NCBI RefSeq assembly: GCF_902859735.1
Contig: NZ_CADIJY010000015.1
Coordinates: 45,427-109,426 of the forward strand
Origin: Achromobacter aegrifaciens
Lineage (GTDB): Bacteria; Pseudomonadota; Gammaproteobacteria; Burkholderiales; Burkholderiaceae_B
Length of the DNA stretch: 64,000 nt
Direction: 5' to 3'
The position numbers and the translations under genes are program-made. The notes under the pieces were generated by a model. It was not told the origin of the DNA. It saw only the letters and a program-made list of their open reading frames with translations, and did not search any database. This document shows, one piece after another, positions 8,339 through 18,850 of this stretch (positions within the stretch are counted from its first letter, which is position 1; each line of letters begins with the position of its first letter).

Positions 8339-9241
8339 TCAGGCGGCAGTCTGCCCGTCGCGTTCGCGGAACGCCGCGGCGCAGCTTGCGCAGATCGCCG
8401 CCGTGATGCCCTGGCGCGCATGCTCGCGCCGCTCCAGCATGCCGATGGCGCGCGCCATCGGTCCCAGGTCCTGGGGCAGGGTGAGAATCCGCAGTTCCGG
8501 GCTGTGCTGCCAGTTGGAGCCGTTGATCAGCGGCAGCAGCGTCACGCCGACCTCCTGGCGCACCAGCTCGACCAGGGTCTCGATGGCGTTGAGTTCCAGG
8601 TATTCGTTCAGCGGCACCGCCAGGCGGCGCAGCAGCCGGTCTATTTGCAGGCCGGTGCGCTGGGTGCGGTCAAAGCGCAGGAAGGGGTTCTGCGCCAGTA
8701 CCTGGCGCGCGTCTTCGCCCGGCGCCGAGCGCGGGGCGATGACGACCAGCGGCTCTTCATATAGCGCGGTCCAGCGGGTGCTGGCCATCTTGCGCCCGGC
8801 CTCCACCAGGAAGGCCGCGTCCAGCTCGCCGTCCTCGACCTTGCCCGCCAGCTCGCTGGCCTTGCCCGACAGGATGCGCACGTCCAGCTTGGGGTGCTGC
8901 TTCTTCATGCCCGACACGACCTTGGACAGGGTCCCCATGCACGACACGATGCTGCCCACGGCGACCGACCCGGCCAGCTCGCCGGGCACGGTGCGCGGTA
9001 GGCGCATGCGGTCGTAAAGATCCAGCAAGTGCTTGATTTCCGGCAGTAATTCCCGGCCGGCGGCATTCAGGATGGCGAGCCGTCCGCTGCGGTCGAAGAG
9101 TTCGCGGCCCAGTTCCGTTTCCAGGGAGCGCATCTGGAAGCTGACCGCGGCCTGGGTCAGCGCCACCTGTTCGGCCGCTTCGGAGAAGGAACCGTGGTGC
9201 GCGACCGCCAGGAAAGTGCGCAGAAAACGGATGGTACTCAC
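8339..9241 (-). CDS. LysR-type transcriptional regulator, probable regulator of ggt-gsi
   Basis: 300 residues from GTG at 9241, which places STIRFLRTFLAVAHHGSF at the N-terminus in the normal LysR register; an ATG at 9274 would add 11 residues. The winged helix-turn-helix includes FSEAAEQVALTQAAVSFQMR. The rest is a LysR substrate-binding domain with VAVGSIVSCMGTLSKV and GVTLLPLINGS. It is divergent from ggt with 93 bases between starts, the classic arrangement for a LysR protein controlling the neighbouring operon, so it probably senses a gamma-glutamyl compound or a product. The effector is unknown. Confidence 0.85.
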   Translation of the reverse strand: MSTIRFLRTFLAVAHHGSFSEAAEQVALTQAAVSFQMRSLETELGRELFDRSGRLAILNAAGRELLPEIKHLLDLYDRMRLPRTVPGELAGSVAVGSIVSCMGTLSKVVSGMKKQHPKLDVRILSGKASELAGKVEDGELDAAFLVEAGRKMASTRWTALYEEPLVVIAPRSAPGEDARQVLAQNPFLRFDRTQRTGLQIDRLLRRLAVPLNEYLELNAIETLVELVRQEVGVTLLPLINGSNWQHSPELRILTLPQDLGPMARAIGMLERREHARQGITAAICASCAAAFRERDGQTAA

Positions 9242-9334
9242 AAAAATCTCTTTTATGACGGAACAAAATTTCAAATTGATTTAATTAAACCACGGGAGTA
9301 ACTTCGGCCGCTTACCCGTTATGAGACTAGCCAC
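9242..9334. promoter_or_regulatory. Divergent LysR/ggt control region
   Basis: This 93-base region is markedly AT-rich against its GC-rich surroundings (about 9241-9290), with TTTAAT at 9280-9285 as a possible -10 box. It should hold both promoters and the LysR binding site. I could not pick out one convincing T-N11-A box. Confidence 0.5.
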
Positions 9335-10963
9335 ATGAAATCCTTCGACTGGGGCAACCCGTATCCTTCCGTCCGCATTCCGCTGTTCGCCCGCAACGTG
9401 GTGTCCACGTCGCATCCGCTGGCGGCGCAGGCAGGGTTGCGCATGCTGCTCAAGGGCGGCAATGCCGTGGACGCCGCCATCGCTGCGGCCGCCACCATCG
9501 TCCTGGTCGAACCCGTGTCCTGCGGCCTGGGCGGCGACTGTTTCGCCATCGTCTGGGACGGCAAGGAATTGCACGGCCTGAACTCCTCGGGCGTGGCCCC
9601 CGCGGCCTGGAGCACCGAATACTTCAAGCGCAAGCACGGCGTGGGCGCCGACGGCCTGGCGATCCAGCCCAAGCGCGGCTGGGACGCCGTGACGGTGCCG
9701 GGCGTGGTGGCCGGCTGGGCCGCGCTGCATGAAAAACTGGGCAAGCTGCCGTTCGAGCAATTGTTCGAACCCGCCATCGAGATCGCCGAGCGCGGCTACG
9801 CCGTGCCGCCGGTGGTGGCGCACAAGTGGGCCGCAGCCGCCGAAGAACTCAAATCGCAACCGGGCTACGCCCAGGCCTTCCTGCCCGAGGGCCGCGCGCC
9901 CAAGGTCGGCGAACACTTCCGCTTCCCGGACGCCGCCAACACGCTGCGCCGCATTGCCGCTTCCAAGGGCCGCGACTTCTACGAAGGCGAACTGGCCGAG
10001 CGCATTGCCGCCTTCAGCCAGGAATGCGGCGGCGCCATGACCCTGGAAGACCTGCGCAACTACCGCCCGGAATGGGTCAAGCCCATTTCCAAGTCCTACC
10101 GCGGCTACGAGCTGCACGAGATCCCGCCGAACGGGCAGGGCATTGCCGCGCTGATCGCGCTGGGTATCGTCGAACGCTTCGACATGGCCGACATCCCCGT
10201 CGATTCGGTACAGTCGCAGCACATCCAGATCGAAGCCATGAAGCTGGCTTTCGCGGACCTGTACAAGTACGTGGCGGACCCGCGTTCCATGCAGGTGACG
10301 CCGGAACAGATGCTGTCCGACGCCTACCTGGACAGCCGCGCCAAGCTCATCCGCCTGGACCGCGCCACCCATTTCGAGGCGGGCCGTCCGCACGCCGGCG
10401 GCACCATCTACCTGACCGCCGCCGATGAAAGCGGCATGATGATCTCGTTCATCCAGTCCAACTACATGGGCTTCGGCTCGGGCGTGGTGGTGCCGGGCAC
10501 CGGCATCAGCATGCAGAACCGCGGCGTGGGCTTCTCGATGGATCCAAAGTCGGCCAACGTGGTCGAAGGCGGCAAGCGTCCGTTCCACACCATCATCCCG
10601 GGCTTCCTGACCCGCGGCGGCAAGCCGGTCATGAGCTTTGGCGTGATGGGCGGCGACATGCAGCCGCAAGGCCACATGCAGACCGTGGTGCGCATGCTGG
10701 ACTATCACCAGAATCCGCAGGCCGCCTGCTGCGCGCCGCGCTGGAAGGTCAACCGCGATTTCACGCTGGACATCGAGACCAATATGAAGGCTTCCACCAT
10801 TGCGGGCCTGAAAGACCTCGGGCATGCTTTGAAGTCGGTCGACGATCCGTACATGGATTTCGGCGCGGGCCAGTTCATCTGGCGCATGTCCGAAAACGAC
10901 AACGAGCTTGGCTACGTCGCCGCCAGCGACAGCCGGCGCGACGGTCAGGCGGTCGGCTTCTAA
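9335..10963 (+). CDS. ggt: Gamma-glutamyltransferase-family protein (Ntn hydrolase), no signal peptide
   Basis: 542 residues. GGT-family blocks are clear: VVSTSHPLAAQAGLRML, GGNAVDAAIAAAAT, PVSCGLGGDCFA, TVPGVVAGWAAL and NGQGIAALIAL. The self-processing nucleophile should be T357 in HAGGTIYLTAADE, followed by SFIQSNYMGFGSG. The enzyme would cleave or transfer gamma-glutamyl groups, for example of glutathione. No signal peptide is visible, unlike classical periplasmic GGT, so it should act in the cytoplasm on imported substrate. It is the first gene of an operon with a GsiBCDA-like importer, mirroring how E. coli couples gsi genes to an Ntn hydrolase (iaaA). Members of this branch often act on substrates other than glutathione. 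Confidence 0.88.
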   Translation: MKSFDWGNPYPSVRIPLFARNVVSTSHPLAAQAGLRMLLKGGNAVDAAIAAAATIVLVEPVSCGLGGDCFAIVWDGKELHGLNSSGVAPAAWSTEYFKRKHGVGADGLAIQPKRGWDAVTVPGVVAGWAALHEKLGKLPFEQLFEPAIEIAERGYAVPPVVAHKWAAAAEELKSQPGYAQAFLPEGRAPKVGEHFRFPDAANTLRRIAASKGRDFYEGELAERIAAFSQECGGAMTLEDLRNYRPEWVKPISKSYRGYELHEIPPNGQGIAALIALGIVERFDMADIPVDSVQSQHIQIEAMKLAFADLYKYVADPRSMQVTPEQMLSDAYLDSRAKLIRLDRATHFEAGRPHAGGTIYLTAADESGMMISFIQSNYMGFGSGVVVPGTGISMQNRGVGFSMDPKSANVVEGGKRPFHTIIPGFLTRGGKPVMSFGVMGGDMQPQGHMQTVVRMLDYHQNPQAACCAPRWKVNRDFTLDIETNMKASTIAGLKDLGHALKSVDDPYMDFGAGQFIWRMSENDNELGYVAASDSRRDGQAVGF

Positions 10964-10998
10964 TACGCAATAGCGCAGCCACAAGGGGAATCTAAATA

Positions 10999-12510
10999 AT
11001 GAAACGCTTGACCTTGACCTTCGGCGCCAGCCTGCTGGCGCTGGCCGCGGGCGCGGCTTCCGCCCAGAACATCCGGATCGGCCTGCAGGAAGATCCGGAC
11101 GTGCTGGACCCGCACCGGGCGCGCACGTACGTGGGCCGCATCGTCTTCACCTCGCTGTGCGACAAGCTGATCGACATCGATCCCAAGCTGCACTTCGTGC
11201 CGCAACTGGCCACCTCGTGGTCGTTCAGCCCCGACAACAAGGTGCTGACCTTCAAGCTGCGCGAGGACGCGCTGTTCCATGACGGCTCCAAGTTCGATGC
11301 CGCCGCGGCCAAGGCCAACCTGGAACGCGCCATGTCCCTGCCGGACAGCCTGCGCAAGGGCGAACTGGCCTCGGTCGAAAAGGTCGACGCGCCTGATGCC
11401 ACGACGCTGGTGCTGACGCTGAAAAAGCCCGACGCCACCCTGCTGGCGCAGCTGTCCGACCGCGCCGGCATGATGCTGTCGCCCAAGACCTTCAGCGACG
11501 ACGTGGCCGCCGTGGGCCGCAAGCCCGTGTGTTCCGGTCCCTACAAGTTCGTCGAACGCATCCAGAACGACCGCATCGTGCTGGAGAAATTCGACCAGTA
11601 CTACGACGCCAAGGATTTCGCCTTCAAGCGCGTGACCTTCCTGCCGATCCCGGACACCACCGTGCGCCTGTCCAACCTGCGCGCGGGCGACCTGGACATG
11701 CTGGAGCGCCTGAATCCCTCCGACGTGCCGCAGGTCAAGAGCGACGCGAGCCTGACCTTCGCGCCGGTGGCCGGCCTGGGCTTCCAGCAGTTCATGTTCA
11801 ACGTCGCCAACGGCAAGCGCGCCGAGGACAATCCGTTCAAGAACAAGCTGGTGCGCCAGGCGTTCCAGTACGCCATCGACCGCAACGCCATCAGCGAAGT
11901 GGCCGGCGGCGGCATCTTCGATCCGGCGCAGCAGCCGTTCCCGCCCGCCAGCCCCTACCACAGCGACAAGTTCCCGCCGACCAAGCGCGACGTCGCCAAG
12001 GCCAAGGCGCTGCTCAAGCAGGCGGGCTTTGACCGCGTGAAGGCCGAGGTCATGTTCGGCAACAACACCACCACGTCCTCGATCGCCGAGATTGTGCAGG
12101 CCATGGCGTCCGAGGCGGGCTTCGACCTGTCGCTGCGCCCGACCGAGTACGCCGCGCTGCAAAAGGAATCGGCCGGCGGCAACTTCCAGGTCGTGATGCT
12201 GGGCTGGTCGGGCCGGGTCGATCCGGACGGCAACATCCACGCCTTCGTCACCTGCAAGGGCGCGCTGAACGATGGCCACTACTGCAACCCGGAAGTGGAC
12301 AAGCTGCTGAACGAGGCCCGCACCGTGCCCGACGAGGCCAAGCGCCGCGCTATCTACGACCAGGCCCAGACCATCATCCAGGACGAATTGCCCGGGGTGT
12401 ATAACTACTACCAGCCCTGGCCCTTCGCCATGGCCAAGAAGGTCAAGGGCTTCACGCCTTATCCTGACGGCATGATCCGCCTGAAAGGCGTGACCTACGC
12501 GCAGAAGTGA
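10999..12510 (+). CDS. gsiB: Periplasmic (glutathione/dipeptide) ABC transporter substrate-binding protein
   Basis: 503 residues with a Sec signal peptide (cleavage after about residue 22, AAGAASA). It is a family 5 solute-binding protein: DPDVLDPHRA at the mature N-terminus, then VPQLATSW, FKLREDALFHDGSKFDA and VRQAFQYAIDRNAI. Length is close to GsiB/DppA. It lies 35 bp after ggt and ahead of two DppBC-like permeases and a double ATPase. The gene order ggt-gsiBCDA suggests glutathione or gamma-glutamyl peptides as ligand. A hairpin just after the stop may keep the expression of this gene above that of the membrane components. Confidence 0.87.
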   Translation: MKRLTLTFGASLLALAAGAASAQNIRIGLQEDPDVLDPHRARTYVGRIVFTSLCDKLIDIDPKLHFVPQLATSWSFSPDNKVLTFKLREDALFHDGSKFDAAAAKANLERAMSLPDSLRKGELASVEKVDAPDATTLVLTLKKPDATLLAQLSDRAGMMLSPKTFSDDVAAVGRKPVCSGPYKFVERIQNDRIVLEKFDQYYDAKDFAFKRVTFLPIPDTTVRLSNLRAGDLDMLERLNPSDVPQVKSDASLTFAPVAGLGFQQFMFNVANGKRAEDNPFKNKLVRQAFQYAIDRNAISEVAGGGIFDPAQQPFPPASPYHSDKFPPTKRDVAKAKALLKQAGFDRVKAEVMFGNNTTTSSIAEIVQAMASEAGFDLSLRPTEYAALQKESAGGNFQVVMLGWSGRVDPDGNIHAFVTCKGALNDGHYCNPEVDKLLNEARTVPDEAKRRAIYDQAQTIIQDELPGVYNYYQPWPFAMAKKVKGFTPYPDGMIRLKGVTYAQK

Positions 12511-12540
12511 TCGCGGCGCGGCAGTCAAGCGCCGCGCCAG

Positions 12541-12563
12541 CCGGACGCGCCTTGCGCGTCCGG
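12541..12563 (+). terminator. Intra-operon hairpin between gsiB and gsiC
   Basis: CCGGACGCGC (12541-12550) and GCGCGTCCGG (12554-12563) form a perfect 10-bp stem with a 3-nt loop, followed by TTGTCGTTT. A second weaker GC hairpin precedes it. The poor T-tract suggests partial termination or an RNA-stabilising 3' end for the binding-protein message. Confidence 0.5.
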
Positions 12564-12636
12564 TTGTCGTTTGCGGCGGCTGGGCGCGGTTTATCCTGCG
12601 CGTCCCGTCCGCCGTTCCTGTCTTACGGTTTCTCAT

Positions 12637-13581
12637 ATGCTTAAACTCATCTTGCGCCGCGTGCTCGTCGCGATACCGACACTGATACTGGTGTCGATGA
12701 TCGTCTTCATGCTGCAGAAAATCCTGCCCGGCGACCCGGTGCTGACACTGGCCGGCGAAGAACGCGATCCCGCCGTCCTGGACTACCTGCGGGACAAGTA
12801 CCGCCTCAACGATCCGCTGCCCGTGCAGTACGCCGCCTGGGCCGCGCAGGTCGTGCAAGGCGACCTGGGCAAGTCGCTGCGCACTGACGTCCCCGTCACC
12901 ACGCTGATCGGCCAGAAGCTGCCGGTCACGCTGCAATTGGCCGCCATGGCCATGTTCTTCGCGCTGCTGATAGGCATCCCCATGGGGATCGTCGCCGCGG
13001 TGCGCAAGGGCAAGCCCATCGAAATGGGCGCCAACATCGCCGCGCTGTCCGGCATGTCCATCCCCAATTTCTGGCTTGGCATCATTCTCATCATGGTGGT
13101 GTCGGTGCAATGGAAGCTGCTGCCGGCCTCGGGCTATGTGTCGCCGTCCGAGGACTTCTGGCTGTCGATCAAGACCATGCTGATGCCGTCCCTGGTGCTG
13201 TCCACGGCCATCGCCGCGTATCTGATGCGCCATACCCGTTCGGCCATGCTGGAAGCCTTGTCGGCCGATTATGTGCGTACCGCCCGCGCCAAGGGCGTAT
13301 CTCCGCGCAGCGTGGTGCTGCGCCATGCCTTGCGCAATGCGCTGATGCCCATTGTCACGCTGGTGACGCTGCTGTTCGGGGAACTGTTGGCGGGCGCAGT
13401 GCTGACCGAGCAGGTCTTCACGATCCCGGGCTTCGGCAAGCTGGTGGTCGACGCCGTCTTCACGCGCGACTACGCGGTGGTGCAGGGCGTGGTGCTCTGC
13501 GTGGCGGTGGGTTTCATCATCATGAACCTGCTGGCCGACATCCTGTACATCCTGGTCAATCCCCGCCTGAGGCACTCATGA
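12637..13581 (+). CDS. gsiC: Glutathione/dipeptide ABC transporter permease (GsiC/DppB-like)
   Basis: 314 residues from ATG at 12637 (MLKLILRRVLVAIPTL); an in-frame start at 12571 would add 22 residues that lack family character. About six membrane segments. The permease signature appears as RTARAKGVSPRSVVLRHALRNA, the coupling-helix region contacting the ATPase, followed by GELLAGAVLTEQVFTIPG. GsiC/DppB proteins are 306-339 residues long. Its stop overlaps the next permease start (ATGA 13578-13581). Confidence 0.9.
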   Translation: MLKLILRRVLVAIPTLILVSMIVFMLQKILPGDPVLTLAGEERDPAVLDYLRDKYRLNDPLPVQYAAWAAQVVQGDLGKSLRTDVPVTTLIGQKLPVTLQLAAMAMFFALLIGIPMGIVAAVRKGKPIEMGANIAALSGMSIPNFWLGIILIMVVSVQWKLLPASGYVSPSEDFWLSIKTMLMPSLVLSTAIAAYLMRHTRSAMLEALSADYVRTARAKGVSPRSVVLRHALRNALMPIVTLVTLLFGELLAGAVLTEQVFTIPGFGKLVVDAVFTRDYAVVQGVVLCVAVGFIIMNLLADILYILVNPRLRHS

Positions 13582-14456
13582 GCGCAATTCCTGCAACGGC
13601 CGCAGCCGTCACGCCGCCCCGCAGCCGCAACCGCGCCTGGGGCAAATTCAAGCGCAACCACATCGCCATGCTGGGCCTGGGGATCGTGCTGTTCTTTGTC
13701 GTGATCGCCATCCTGGCGCCGCTGATCGCCAGCCACGATCCCTTCCAGACCAGCTTCACCACCATCCGCAAGGCGCCTTCGGCGTCCTACTGGCTGGGCA
13801 CGGATGAATTGGGCCGCGATATCTTCAGCCGCATGGTCTATGGCGCCCGCGCCTCGCTGATGGCGGGCCTGGTGTCGGTCCTGATCGCGCTGGCGGTGGG
13901 CGTGCCCTTCGGTCTTGCCGCCGGCTATTTCGGCGGCTGGACCGACAGCATCATTTCCCGCGCCACCGAGGCGCTGCTGGCCATTCCCTTCCTGATCCTG
14001 GCCATCGCGCTGGCCGCCTTTCTCGGCCCCAGCCTGACCAACGCCATGATCGCAATCGGCGTCTCGGCCGCGCCCAAGTTCATCCGCCTCACGCGCGGAC
14101 AGGTGCTCGCAGTCAAGAACGAGGATTACGTGCAGAGCGCGCGCGCCCTGGGCGCGTCCGACCTGCGCATCATCGGCCGGCACGTGTTCCCCAACGTGAT
14201 GCCGCCGCTGATCGTGCAGGCCACCATCACCATCGCCACGGCCATCATCGCCGAGGCCAGCCTGTCGTTCCTGGGCCTGGGCCTGCAGCCGCCGAACCCG
14301 TCCTGGGGCTCGATGCTGAACACCGCCAAGAACTTCATGACCCAGGCCCCCTGGATGTCCATCTTCCCCGGATCGGCCATTTTCCTGGTGGTGCTGGGCT
14401 TCAATCTGCTGGGCGACGGCCTGCGCGACGCGCTCGATCCGCGTCAGGAAAAGTAA
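13578..14456 (+). CDS. gsiD: Glutathione/dipeptide ABC transporter permease (GsiD/DppC-like)
   Basis: 292 residues. It opens with a cytoplasmic tail and the OppC-type N-terminal segment ([17 protein letters not shown]), then [23 protein letters not shown] and the permease signature [20 protein letters not shown]. The late block [20 protein letters not shown] is typical of DppC. It forms the inner-membrane channel with the preceding permease, with which it is translationally coupled, and is followed after only 5 bp by the ATPase gene. Confidence 0.9.
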   Translation: MSAIPATAAAVTPPRSRNRAWGKFKRNHIAMLGLGIVLFFVVIAILAPLIASHDPFQTSFTTIRKAPSASYWLGTDELGRDIFSRMVYGARASLMAGLVSVLIALAVGVPFGLAAGYFGGWTDSIISRATEALLAIPFLILAIALAAFLGPSLTNAMIAIGVSAAPKFIRLTRGQVLAVKNEDYVQSARALGASDLRIIGRHVFPNVMPPLIVQATITIATAIIAEASLSFLGLGLQPPNPSWGSMLNTAKNFMTQAPWMSIFPGSAIFLVVLGFNLLGDGLRDALDPRQEK

Positions 14457-14461
14457 TCACC

Positions 14462-16333
<1,872 letters not shown>

Positions 16334-16373
16334 GGCAGGTGGCCGCCCGCTGGCAGCCGGTGGCCGCTTGCAT

Positions 16374-16394
16374 CCCCCCGCTGCGCGCGGGGGG
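16374..16394. terminator. GC hairpin between convergent gsiA and LysE-family gene
   Basis: CCCCCCGC (16374-16381) and GCGGGGGG (16387-16394) form an 8-bp stem with loop TGCGC between the two convergent stops. No T-tract is present on the plus strand; a bidirectional terminator or a dispersed palindromic repeat are both possible. Confidence 0.45.
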
Positions 16395-16400
16395 CCGAAA

Positions 16401-17042
16401 TTAGCGCTTTTCCAGCGCCAGCTTCAGCCCGAAGGCGATGAAGACCGCGCCCGTCATGCGGTCCAGGCCGCGCATCACGGCCGGCCGCGACAGCCAGCGC
16501 GCCAGCGGGCGCGTCGCTGCCACCAGCACGCCAAACCACAGTATCCCCAGCATCGCGTGGATGCCTGCCAGCAGCAGGCTGAAGCGCAGCACGTCCGCGC
16601 CCGCGGGAATGAACTGCGGCAGGAAGGTGATGTAGAAGATCCCGATCTTGGGATTGAGGGCATTGGTCAGGCAGCCGCGCATGAACCAGCCGCCAGCGCT
16701 GGCTGCCGCGGCGGGGGCGGGCGGCGCGGAATCGGGTGCGGCCTGCTTGCCTGGCCGGGCGCCCCACAGCAGTTTCACGCCCAGATAAAACAGATACAGC
16801 GCCGCGCAGATGCGCAGCGTGTCGTAGGCCAGGGTCGATACCAGCAGCAGCGATCCCAGGCCGAATGCCGCCACCACACCCCAGGCCAGGCATCCGGCGG
16901 CGATACCCAGGCCAGCCATGAGCGCGCGGCGGCCCCCCTCGACGGCGGCGGTGCGCAGCACCAGGGCGGTATCCATGCCGGGCGTGACGGTCAGGATGGC
17001 GGCGGCCAGGGTAAAGGCGAGCAGGGCTGCGGTGGCGGTCAT
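16401..17042 (-). CDS. LysE/RhtB-family amino-acid exporter
   Basis: 213 residues, the usual length for RhtB/LysE transporters, with about six hydrophobic segments. The N-terminal block LTVTPGMDTALVLRTA matches the family's PGP-type motif in the first membrane helix, and GCLTNALNPKIGIFYITFLPQF is the second conserved block. These inner-membrane proteins export amino acids such as lysine, threonine or homoserine lactone; the substrate cannot be read here. An Ala/Pro-rich cytoplasmic loop lies in the middle. It is convergent with the glutathione importer and stands alone on its strand. Confidence 0.87.
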   Translation of the reverse strand: MTATAALLAFTLAAAILTVTPGMDTALVLRTAAVEGGRRALMAGLGIAAGCLAWGVVAAFGLGSLLLVSTLAYDTLRICAALYLFYLGVKLLWGARPGKQAAPDSAPPAPAAAASAGGWFMRGCLTNALNPKIGIFYITFLPQFIPAGADVLRFSLLLAGIHAMLGILWFGVLVAATRPLARWLSRPAVMRGLDRMTGAVFIAFGLKLALEKR

Positions 17043-17193
17043 GGGCGGGATCCGGTGGCGGGCGCGGCGAAGCGGAGCCGCTCAGTGTAGCGCCGCCGGG
17101 CCGGCGCCTGCAGCCGTCTGTGGACGTGCCGCAGCGCCGCAGGCGTTATCATGGCGGCCTTCAGCAATTCGCTACATTCACCGGATTTACGCC

Positions 17194-17730
17194 ATGGCCC
17201 TGCGCGCCACCATCTACAAGGCCGAGCTCAACGTCGCCGACACCGACCGCCACTACTACGGCAGCCACGCGCTGACGGTCGCCCGCCATCCCTCGGAAAC
17301 CGACGAGCGCATGATGGTGCGGCTGGTCGCCTACGCCCTGCACGCGCAGGAAGAGCTGGCCTTCACCAAAGGCCTGAGCGACACCGACGAACCCGACCTG
17401 TGGGTCAAGGACCTGACCGGCGCGGTCAAGCTCTGGATCGAAGTCGGTCAGCCCGAAGAACGCCGCATCCTGCGCGCCTGTGGCCGCGCCGACGAAGTCA
17501 TCGTCTATTGCTACGGTGGTTCCGCCAGCAAGATCTGGTGGGACGGCGTGAAGAACAAGCTGGAACGCACGCGCAACCTCAAGATCGTGAACCTGCCCTC
17601 GGAACAGACCCGTGCGCTGGCCCAGCTGGCCGAGCGCACCATGCGCCTGAATGCCAATATTTCGGACGGCGTGGTGTATTTTTCGGCCGACAAGGGCGAG
17701 GTCAGCGTCGAACCGGAAGCCTGGCGCTAG
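17194..17730 (+). CDS. yaeQ: YaeQ family protein
   Basis: 178 residues from ATG at 17194 (MALRATIYKAELNVADTDRHYY); the frame stays open upstream but without family character. YaeQ proteins are about 180 residues. Conserved blocks include HPSETDERMMVRLVAYAL, ELAFTKGLSDTDEPDLWVKDLTG and WIEVGQPEERRIL, consistent with the PD-(D/E)XK nuclease-like fold assigned to the family. The physiological role is unclear. It stands alone between the LysE-type gene (divergent) and two convergent secreted-protein genes. Confidence 0.9.
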   Translation: MALRATIYKAELNVADTDRHYYGSHALTVARHPSETDERMMVRLVAYALHAQEELAFTKGLSDTDEPDLWVKDLTGAVKLWIEVGQPEERRILRACGRADEVIVYCYGGSASKIWWDGVKNKLERTRNLKIVNLPSEQTRALAQLAERTMRLNANISDGVVYFSADKGEVSVEPEAWR

Positions 17731-17743
17731 GCTCCCGGCCGCC

Positions 17744-18850
17744 TCAGTCGCAGGCGTCGGCGGCCTGATTCGCGGGATCGGCGCAGGCGCGCCAGCGGGC
17801 CTCGTCCATCGCAGGCAGCAGCAGCACCCGGCTCATCAAGTCCGAGTACCAGAAGATCCTGCCAGGCTTGTCGCGCATGGCCTGCCAGACGCGCGCCTGC
17901 GCGTCCGCCGCAAGCAGCGCGCGGCCTTGCGCATCGGTCACGCCCTGGGCCAGGATGGTCTGCGTGTCCGGATTCCAGGACTGCATGTCCGTGTCGTCCA
18001 GCGGCACGTCGTCGGCGATGCTGACGATGCGCCAGTCATTGCCCGGCACCTCGGTGGACAGCTGGTTCAACTCTTCCCGGTGCACTGGATAAGGGCGGGA
18101 GTCAGGGGAGGCGTGCGCGACATGGGCGTAGGATCTGGCGCCATCCCCGGGGGAATGGCGGCGCACATAACGTTGTTCCGGCTTGGCCTGGGCATCATAG
18201 GTCTGGACCTGGAACGCGCCGCCTTGCGCGGCGATATCGATGGCGCGCAGCAGGCGGCCCGCGGCGTCGCGCGCGTAGAACCGGCCGGCGGCCGGTTGTT
18301 GCTTGTCTTCGCAAGCCTCATTGGTGAAGGCGGTCAGCGCGCCCCGGGCATCGCGTTTCAGGCAGGCCTGGCCGCTTGCCTCGTAGGTGGCGGGCCGGCG
18401 GACCGCGGTCTGTTCGTACTCGACCACCCGCGTCAGGGCGCCGGCGCCGTCGTACTCCAGGGTGTAACCGCCCGACAGAAAGGGTGGGCCGTCGCCGCGC
18501 CGGGGAAGTTCATAGGATTCCGCGCGGCACAGCCGGCCATCGCCGTCGAAATACAGTCTGGCGGGCGCCCGAGACACGTTGTCCAGCTGGTAAGCGGACC
18601 AGTCGACCTTGTCCATCCAGGTCCGGGGCAGTGGATCGCCGGTTTCGTCGACCCATACCGGTTGGTTGCGGGCGGCAATGCGTTCGCCCTGTCGGCCCAG
18701 CAGGACACGGTCGCCGCCCAGGCCGACCGAGACGGGAACCGCCTTCAGCGGCACGGGCGCGGTGAAATCGACGGCGGCCGGGCCGCAGGCCGCGAGGGCT
18801 GGGCCGGCGTGCGCGATGGCCGCCAGCAGCAGGACCAGTCGCCTAGGCAT
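17744..18850 (-). CDS. Secreted or lipoprotein of unknown function
   Basis: 368 residues. The N-terminus has a signal peptide with a possible lipobox, LAAC ending at C22, so it may be lipid-anchored or simply secreted. Fragments such as LYFDGDGRLCRAE, YTLEYDGAGALTRVVEY, LKRDARGALTAF and FYARDAAGRLLRAID recur roughly like weak YD/RHS-type repeats, each with an aromatic-x-x-D-x-x-G-x-L pattern. No enzyme motif was recognised. It overlaps by 8 bp the end of the upstream gene for another secreted protein, suggesting a two-gene operon and a shared envelope role. Confidence 0.7.
   Translation of the reverse strand: MPRRLVLLLAAIAHAGPALAACGPAAVDFTAPVPLKAVPVSVGLGGDRVLLGRQGERIAARNQPVWVDETGDPLPRTWMDKVDWSAYQLDNVSRAPARLYFDGDGRLCRAESYELPRRGDGPPFLSGGYTLEYDGAGALTRVVEYEQTAVRRPATYEASGQACLKRDARGALTAFTNEACEDKQQPAAGRFYARDAAGRLLRAIDIAAQGGAFQVQTYDAQAKPEQRYVRRHSPGDGARSYAHVAHASPDSRPYPVHREELNQLSTEVPGNDWRIVSIADDVPLDDTDMQSWNPDTQTILAQGVTDAQGRALLAADAQARVWQAMRDKPGRIFWYSDLMSRVLLLPAMDEARWRACADPANQAADACD

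Noticed and set aside
10960-13575. 871-codon open frame on the minus strand opposite gsiB and gsiC
   Set aside because: Low-complexity His/Gln/Arg-rich translation mirroring the plus-strand genes; no ribosome site or family motif.
16374-16394. Insertion-sequence end or mobile repeat
   Set aside because: A single GC hairpin without transposase or target duplication; treated as a terminator-like element.
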